A stretch of 64,000 nucleotides of DNA, taken from positions 310,001 through 374,000 of the forward strand of contig NZ_JBJDPS010000004.1 of NCBI RefSeq assembly GCF_044901685.1. The letters run 5' to 3'. This document shows, one piece after another, positions 61,225 to 64,000 of the stretch; the stretch's first letter is position 1; each line of letters opens with the position of its first letter. Source of the DNA: Micromonospora_G sp044901685 (GTDB taxonomy: Bacteria; Actinomycetota; Actinomycetes; Mycobacteriales; Micromonosporaceae). The translations under genes and the position numbers were made by a program. Under the pieces are notes generated by a model. That model saw only the letters and a program-made list of their open reading frames with translations. It searched no databases and was not told the origin of the DNA.

Positions 61225-64000
61225 GTGTCTGACTCGTTCGTGCACCTACACACGCACACCGAGTACTCGATGCTCGACGGTGCGGCCCGGCTCAAGGAGC
61301 TGTTCGCCGAGACCAACCGGCTCGGTATGCCCGCGCTCGCGATGACCGACCACGGCAACCTGTTCGGCGCGTACGACTTCCACCGGCAGGCGACCAGCGC
61401 CGGGGTGAAGCCGATCATCGGCCTGGAGGCGTACCTGACGCCGGGCACCGACCGGCGGGACCGGACCCGGGTGCGGTGGGCCGACGGCGGCGAGAACGAC
61501 GTCTCCGGTGGTGGTGCGTACACCCACATGACGATGCTGGCCCAGGACGCGGACGGGCTGCGCAACCTGTTCGCGCTCGGCTCCCGGTCGTCGTTGGAGG
61601 GCTACTTCTACAAGCCCCGGGCCGACCGGGAGCTGCTCAACGAGTACGGCAAGGGCATCATCGCCACCACCGGCTGCCCCTCCGGTGAGATCCAGACCTG
61701 GCTGCGGATCGGCAACTTCGAGAAGGCGTGCGCGTCGGCGGCCGAGTTCCGGGACATCTTCGGGGCGGACAACTTCTACCTGGAGTTGATGGACCACGGC
61801 CTCGACATCGAGACCCGGATCCGGCAGGACCTGATCCGGCTCGGCAAGACCCTGAACCTCAAGCCGATCGCCACCAACGACCTGCACTACACCCACGCGG
61901 CCGACGCGGAGGCGCACGAGGTGCTGCTCTGCGTGCAGTCCGGCTCGACCATGGCGGACCCGAAGCGGTTCAAGTTCGACGCCCGGGACTTCTACCTGAA
62001 GTCGCCGGCCGAGATGCGGGCGATGTGGGACGCCGAGGTGCCGGGCGCCTGCGACAACACCCTGGAGATCGCCGAGAAGGTCGGCGACTACTCGGCGATG
62101 TTCGCCTCCCGGAACCTGATGCCGCAGTTCCCGGTCCCCGAGGGCGAGACCGAGGAGACCTTCCTGCGCAAGGAGGTCATGCGCGGACTGAACCGGCGGT
62201 TCCCGAACGGGGTGCCGGAGGACCGGCAGCGGCAGGCCGAGTACGAACTCGACGTCATCCTCAAGATGGGCTTCCCGGGTTACTTCCTGGTCACCGCCGA
62301 CCTCATCGCGCACGCCAAGCGGGCGGGTATCCGGGTCGGTCCGGGCCGTGGTTCGGCCGCCGGCGCCCTGATCGCGTACGCGCTCGGCATCACCGAACTC
62401 GACCCGATGCAGCACGGCCTGCTCTTCGAGCGGTTCCTCAACCCGGACCGCATCTCGATGCCCGACATCGACATGGACTTCGACGAGCGTCGGCGCGGCG
62501 AGATGATCCGGTACGCCACGGAGAAGTACGGCGAGGCCCGGGTCGCGCAGATCATCACGTACGGCACGATCAAGGCGAAGGCCGCGATCAAGGACGCCGC
62601 CCGGGTGCTCGGCTACCCGTTCGCGGTCGGCGACCGGATCACCAAGGCGATGCCCCCCGCCGTGATGGGCAAGGACATCCCGCTCGGCGGCATCTTCGAC
62701 TCGAACCACCCGCGTTACCCGGAGGCGGCCGAGTTCCGGGCGCTCTACGACGCCGACGCCGAGGTGGCGAAGATCGTCGACACCGCCAAGGGGCTGGAGG
62801 GGCTCAAGCGGCAGTGGGGCGTACACGCGGCCGGGGTGATTCTCTCCCGGGATCCGCTGCTCGACGTGCTGCCGATCCACAAGCGGGAGCAGGACGGGGC
62901 GATCATCACCCAGTGGGACATGGGTGCGTGCGAGACCATCGGCCTGCTGAAGATGGACTTCCTCGGCCTGCGGAACCTCACGATCATGGACGACTGCCTG
63001 GAGTCGATCAAGGACAACCGGGGGATCGACCTGGTCCTGGAGGACCTGCCACTGGACGACAAGGCGACGTACGAACTGCTCGGCCGGGGTGACACGCTGG
63101 GCGTGTTCCAGTTCGACGGCGGGCCGATGCGGGCCCTGCTGCGCTCGATGGCGCCGGACAACTTCGAGGACATCTCCGCCGTCGGCGCGCTCTACCGCCC
63201 CGGTCCGATGGGCGCCAACGCGCACAACGAGTACGCCGACCGGAAGAACAACCGCAAGCCGGTGGTGCCGATCCACCCCGAACTGGCCGAGTCGCTCTCC
63301 GAGATCCTGGGCGACACCTACGGGCTGATCGTCTACCAGGAGCAGGTCATGGCGATCGCGCAGAAGGTCGCCGGCTACTCCCTCGGCGCCGCGGACCTGC
63401 TCCGCCGGGCGATGGGCAAGAAGAAGAAGGAGATCCTCGACAAGGAGTTCAAGCCGTTCGCCGCGGGCATGAAGGACAACGGGTACGGCGACGACGCGAT
63501 CAAGACCCTCTGGGACATCCTGGTCCCGTTCTCCGACTACGCCTTCAACAAGGCGCACAGTGCCGCGTACGGGGTGGTGTCGTACTGGACGGCGTACCTG
63601 AAGGCGAACTACCCGGCCGAGTACATGGGCGCGCTGCTCACCTCCGTCGGTGACGACAAGGACAAGTCCGCGGTCTACCTGGCCGAGTGCCGGCGGATGG
63701 GAATCAAGGTCCTGCCGCCGGACGTGAACGAGTCCAACGCCCGCTTCGCCGCCGTCGGCGAGGACATCCGGTTCGGGCTCGCGGCGGTCCGTAACGTCGG
63801 CACGAACGTGGTCGAGTCGATCCGCCGCTCCCGCAAGGAGAAGGGCAAGTTCACCGACTTCTACGACTACCTGCGCAAGGTGGACGCGGTCGCGTGCAAC
63901 AAGAAGACGATCGAATCGCTGATCAAGGCGGGGGCCTTCGACTCGCTCGGGCACACCCGCAAGGGCCTGCTCGCGGTCCACACCGACGCGATCGACTCGT
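61225..64000 (+). CDS. dnaE: DnaE, replicative DNA polymerase III alpha subunit (partial)
   Basis: 925 codons to the right edge, C-terminus missing. The N-terminal PHP domain starts SDSFVHLHTHTEYSMLDGAARLKEL; the polymerase active site MPDIDMDFDERRRGEMI has Asp414, Asp416 and Asp418; AGVILSRD and FNKAHSAAYGVVSYWTAYLK are further family motifs. It is the essential replicative polymerase (DnaE1 class), distinct from DnaE2 at 7603. The GTG at 61225 is preferred because AAGGGGG lies 8 bases upstream; ATG 61210 in the same frame is an alternative. Confidence 0.95.
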   Translation, partial: MSDSFVHLHTHTEYSMLDGAARLKELFAETNRLGMPALAMTDHGNLFGAYDFHRQATSAGVKPIIGLEAYLTPGTDRRDRTRVRWADGGENDVSGGGAYTHMTMLAQDADGLRNLFALGSRSSLEGYFYKPRADRELLNEYGKGIIATTGCPSGEIQTWLRIGNFEKACASAAEFRDIFGADNFYLELMDHGLDIETRIRQDLIRLGKTLNLKPIATNDLHYTHAADAEAHEVLLCVQSGSTMADPKRFKFDARDFYLKSPAEMRAMWDAEVPGACDNTLEIAEKVGDYSAMFASRNLMPQFPVPEGETEETFLRKEVMRGLNRRFPNGVPEDRQRQAEYELDVILKMGFPGYFLVTADLIAHAKRAGIRVGPGRGSAAGALIAYALGITELDPMQHGLLFERFLNPDRISMPDIDMDFDERRRGEMIRYATEKYGEARVAQIITYGTIKAKAAIKDAARVLGYPFAVGDRITKAMPPAVMGKDIPLGGIFDSNHPRYPEAAEFRALYDADAEVAKIVDTAKGLEGLKRQWGVHAAGVILSRDPLLDVLPIHKREQDGAIITQWDMGACETIGLLKMDFLGLRNLTIMDDCLESIKDNRGIDLVLEDLPLDDKATYELLGRGDTLGVFQFDGGPMRALLRSMAPDNFEDISAVGALYRPGPMGANAHNEYADRKNNRKPVVPIHPELAESLSEILGDTYGLIVYQEQVMAIAQKVAGYSLGAADLLRRAMGKKKKEILDKEFKPFAAGMKDNGYGDDAIKTLWDILVPFSDYAFNKAHSAAYGVVSYWTAYLKANYPAEYMGALLTSVGDDKDKSAVYLAECRRMGIKVLPPDVNESNARFAAVGEDIRFGLAAVRNVGTNVVESIRRSRKEKGKFTDFYDYLRKVDAVACNKKTIESLIKAGAFDSLGHTRKGLLAVHTDAIDS

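Noticed and set aside
61246..63981. A 911-codon open frame on the minus strand opposite dnaE
   Set aside because: Antisense to a clear replicative polymerase; composition is that of a GC-bias shadow.

Overview
The window is about 70 % GC, with GTG/TTG starts, frequent 4-bp stop/start overlaps and leaderless-looking promoters. Gene content (dcw cluster with SepF and DivIVA, MurT/GatD, DUF3040, SAV_6107-type HEPN protein, ImuA'/ImuB/DnaE2, AftA-like glycosyltransferase) points to a high-GC actinomycete chromosome, most likely a Micromonosporaceae member. The MurE DNPR motif fits a meso-diaminopimelate cell wall. Nearly everything looks like core chromosome. I see no insertion sequence, prophage, CRISPR array, tRNA or rRNA.

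Layout. (1) 1-3500: small metabolic genes (partial GNAT acetyltransferase, CrtA-like monooxygenase, YbaK deacylase, M55 aminopeptidase, EamA transporter). (2) 3500-4600: a gene-poor stretch ending in a damage-responsive promoter. (3) 4600-11034: a mutasome operon (HEPN protein, ImuA', ImuB, DnaE2) with a PafBC-type promoter plus LexA box in front and a second LexA box inside the end of imuA'. (4) 11170-18167: methyltransferase, phosphodiesterase/phosphatase, a three-subunit xanthine-dehydrogenase-type molybdoenzyme, and an aldo/keto reductase. (5) 18322-25139: DinB polymerase, DUF3040 protein, and a minus-strand MoxR/DUF58/transglutaminase operon. (6) 25337-28430: leuS behind a leucine-rich leader peptide and an intrinsic terminator. 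(7) 28534-31263: minus-strand murT-gatD-TVP38 operon. (8) 31643-50272: the division and cell-wall cluster, from MraZ boxes through mraZ, rsmH, an ftsL-like gene, ftsI, murE, murF, mraY, ftsW, murG, murC, ftsQ, ftsZ, yggS, sepF and yggT to divIVA; murD is absent from its usual place. (9) 50340-59057: membrane and housekeeping genes (zinc-motif membrane protein, DUF167, cation/proton antiporter, TraR/DksA zinc finger, lspA, rluD-type pseudouridine synthase, hypothetical membrane protein, repeat-rich ParA-like ATPase). (10) 59129-64000: AftA-like glycosyltransferase divergent from dnaE (replicative Pol III alpha), which runs off the right edge.

Two themes dominate. One is DNA damage tolerance and replication: DnaE2 with catalytically dead-looking ImuB and ImuA', DinB, and the replicative DnaE. 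The other is wall growth and division: precursor ligases, lipid I/II enzymes, SEDS/PBP pair, Z-ring and polar proteins, and MurT/GatD for lipid II amidation. The most interesting points are the double damage control of the HEPN-mutasome operon, the leuS leader, the missing murD, the 10-bp-phased MraZ boxes, and a tandemly duplicated micro-ORF coupling imuB to dnaE2.
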